Shown: piece by piece, positions 6,294 through 7,280 of the stretch | How the letters are laid out: each line of letters starts with the position of its first letter | Position numbering within the stretch: the stretch's first letter is position 1 | Assembly: GCA_964521105.1 (NCBI GenBank) | Contig: CAZFPO010000134.1 | Coordinates: 1-7,280 of the forward strand | Direction: 5' to 3' | DNA: 7,280 bases | From: JAQUGA01 sp964521105 | GTDB taxonomy: Bacteria > Bacteroidota > Bacteroidia > Bacteroidales > WCHB1-69 | Position numbers and translations under genes: made by a program | Notes under the pieces: generated by a model | The model's input: the letters and a program-made list of their open reading frames with translations, nothing else | Databases searched by the model: none | Told to the model about the DNA's origin: nothing

Positions 6294-7280
6294 TTACACA
6301 ACCTCCTGATATGGAATTAATTGCAAATATAGTTCATTAGCTAATCTATAAGCAGATTTTAGTCTTTGTTTAAGCAATTGTTCTTCATAATTTTTAACTC
6401 CAAGTTCGGCATATTCTACTCCTTTGACCATCATTCTCCAATAGGTTTCTGCTAATTTTCTTGCCATTGCTTTTATCGCTGTTCTTGGTCCTTTTCTTGC
6501 TCTTAGCCTCCTTCCAAAAGCACCTATGGCTATAGTTTTACTATTGATTAAACTTTGAGCTATCGTTCTGAAAATTTGACCTGCACAAGGATGCCCCTTT
6601 TTTTTTGCTCTTTTTTTAATTTTTCCAGAACTATTATGACCTGGGGCTAATCCTAACCAACTTGTAAAATGCTTTTCTGTTCCCCATTTCGTAAGATCAG
6701 ATCCTGTTTCTGACAAAAGTTGCAACCATGTATAATCTGTTATTCCTGAAATATTTGTTGCATCTTTATCCCCAAATATTTTTAACAAATTTGAACCTAA
6801 GTTGTCAACTTCAGGTTTGTGGTGTCTAATTGGCTTTCGTGGAGTGTTTTGTTGATTTTTATCATCAGATTGACCCATTTTATTTATTACAGTATTTATC
6901 TGTTCATCGCATTTTGAAATCATGCTTTTATAAAACATATAGCTTTCATGGGATTGCTTTAAAGCAAATAAATGTGACTCACTGTATTTACCTTCCAAAG
7001 ATTTTAATACATCTTCTTTTTTAGTTTTCAAGATGCTTTTATGACACAGTTGAATCAGAACATTTTTATCTCTTTCCCCTGATAAAATTGCTTCAATAAT
7101 TGCCAAACCGCTTTTTCCATGTATTTGACTCAGGACTTCTTTAAGTCGAATATTCATAAGTGTTAAAGATTTTTGCATTTGATTTACACACATTGCCGAT
7201 GGTCGAATATGGTCTTCTCTAAGTCTCATGTAGCTTCTAAGTTCTTGAATACTTCCCTCTGCAACAAAGCATCTGTTTAA
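6294..7280 (-). CDS. IS110-family transposase, 5' part cut off by the window edge
   Basis: This is a DEDD-type IS110-family transposase, which moves its element by RNA-guided recombination. The reading frame stays open from the ATG at 7229 through to 7280 (17 further codons, including 'SIQELRSYMRLRE', a family-typical segment). That ATG is therefore internal and the gene runs off the window. The 328 residues present cover the end of the RuvC-like DEDD domain, the linking helices (QMQKSL to FYKSMI, numbering from the internal Met about 18-105), and the complete C-terminal Transposase_20 domain. The latter has a helix-hairpin-helix-like part (150-182), then SWLGLAPGHNSSGKIKKRAKKKGHP (190-214) with the conserved serine (Ser200 or Ser201) expected to be nucleophilic, then the basic 240-268 region. 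The catalytic acidic residues of the N-terminus lie outside. No frameshift or stop is seen in the visible part, so it may be intact. Confidence 0.92.
   Translation of the reverse strand, partial: LNRCFVAEGSIQELRSYMRLREDHIRPSAMCVNQMQKSLTLMNIRLKEVLSQIHGKSGLAIIEAILSGERDKNVLIQLCHKSILKTKKEDVLKSLEGKYSESHLFALKQSHESYMFYKSMISKCDEQINTVINKMGQSDDKNQQNTPRKPIRHHKPEVDNLGSNLLKIFGDKDATNISGITDYTWLQLLSETGSDLTKWGTEKHFTSWLGLAPGHNSSGKIKKRAKKKGHPCAGQIFRTIAQSLINSKTIAIGAFGRRLRARKGPRTAIKAMARKLAETYWRMMVKGVEYAELGVKNYEEQLLKQRLKSAYRLANELYLQLIPYQEVV
6294..7280 (-). mobile_element. IS110-family insertion sequence (partial, right edge of window)
   Basis: Only the transposase-3' side of the element is in the window. Its outer boundary must lie in the 79 bases between the MATE stop (6214) and the transposase stop (6294), since MATE is intact. 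I cannot fix it exactly, because IS110 elements generally lack terminal inverted repeats. This leaves too little room for a guide (bridge) RNA on this side. If the element is functional, the RNA should lie upstream of the transposase, beyond 7280, as in the IS110 group rather than the IS1111 group. Confidence 0.75.

Noticed and set aside
6830..7024. 64-residue open frame on the plus strand opposite the transposase
   Set aside because: It is antisense to a conserved transposase frame and has no supporting motif.
7227..7229. ATG at 7229 as the true transposase start
   Set aside because: The frame stays open to the window edge, and the 17 codons before this ATG encode family-typical sequence, so it is an internal methionine.

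Overview
The window looks like a scaffold piece from a member of the Bacteroidetes (Bacteroidota). The DNA is AT-rich. Genes have A-rich leaders without Shine-Dalgarno sequences, and two promoters match the Bacteroidetes pattern TTTG-N19/20-TAnnTTTG almost perfectly. The exported proteins carry typical Bacteroidetes signal peptides. I cannot name the genus.

Layout, left to right: (1) a small unrecognised lipoprotein (73-594, +). (2) An 800-base gene-free stretch (595-1392) made largely of short CT-initial 'words' of about 8 bases, with inverted copies and one imperfect hairpin, ending in a strong promoter. (3) A pirin-family protein (1393-2265, +). (4) A convergent two-gene unit on the minus strand (3954 down to 2378): pyrF (orotidine 5'-phosphate decarboxylase), followed with a 4-base ATGA overlap by an exported MORN-variant repeat protein. 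(5) An 877-base divergent intergenic region (3955-4831). It holds a 24-bp tandem array interrupted by exactly 100 N, then a mosaic of 8-base words, then a strong promoter. (6) A 12-helix MATE-family transporter (4832-6214, +). (7) The 3' part of an IS110-family transposase gene on the minus strand (6294 to the right edge), whose N-terminal part lies outside the window.

The genes do not form one pathway. They are a housekeeping enzyme (pyrF), a metal-binding cupin (pirin), a transporter, two envelope or secreted proteins of unknown role and an insertion sequence. The most unusual content is the non-coding DNA. Both long spacers are built from 8-nt words, and one tract lies between two divergent genes, where it cannot be a terminator for either. 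I found no convincing new defence, toxin or biosynthetic system. I saw no CRISPR array, rRNA or tRNA.
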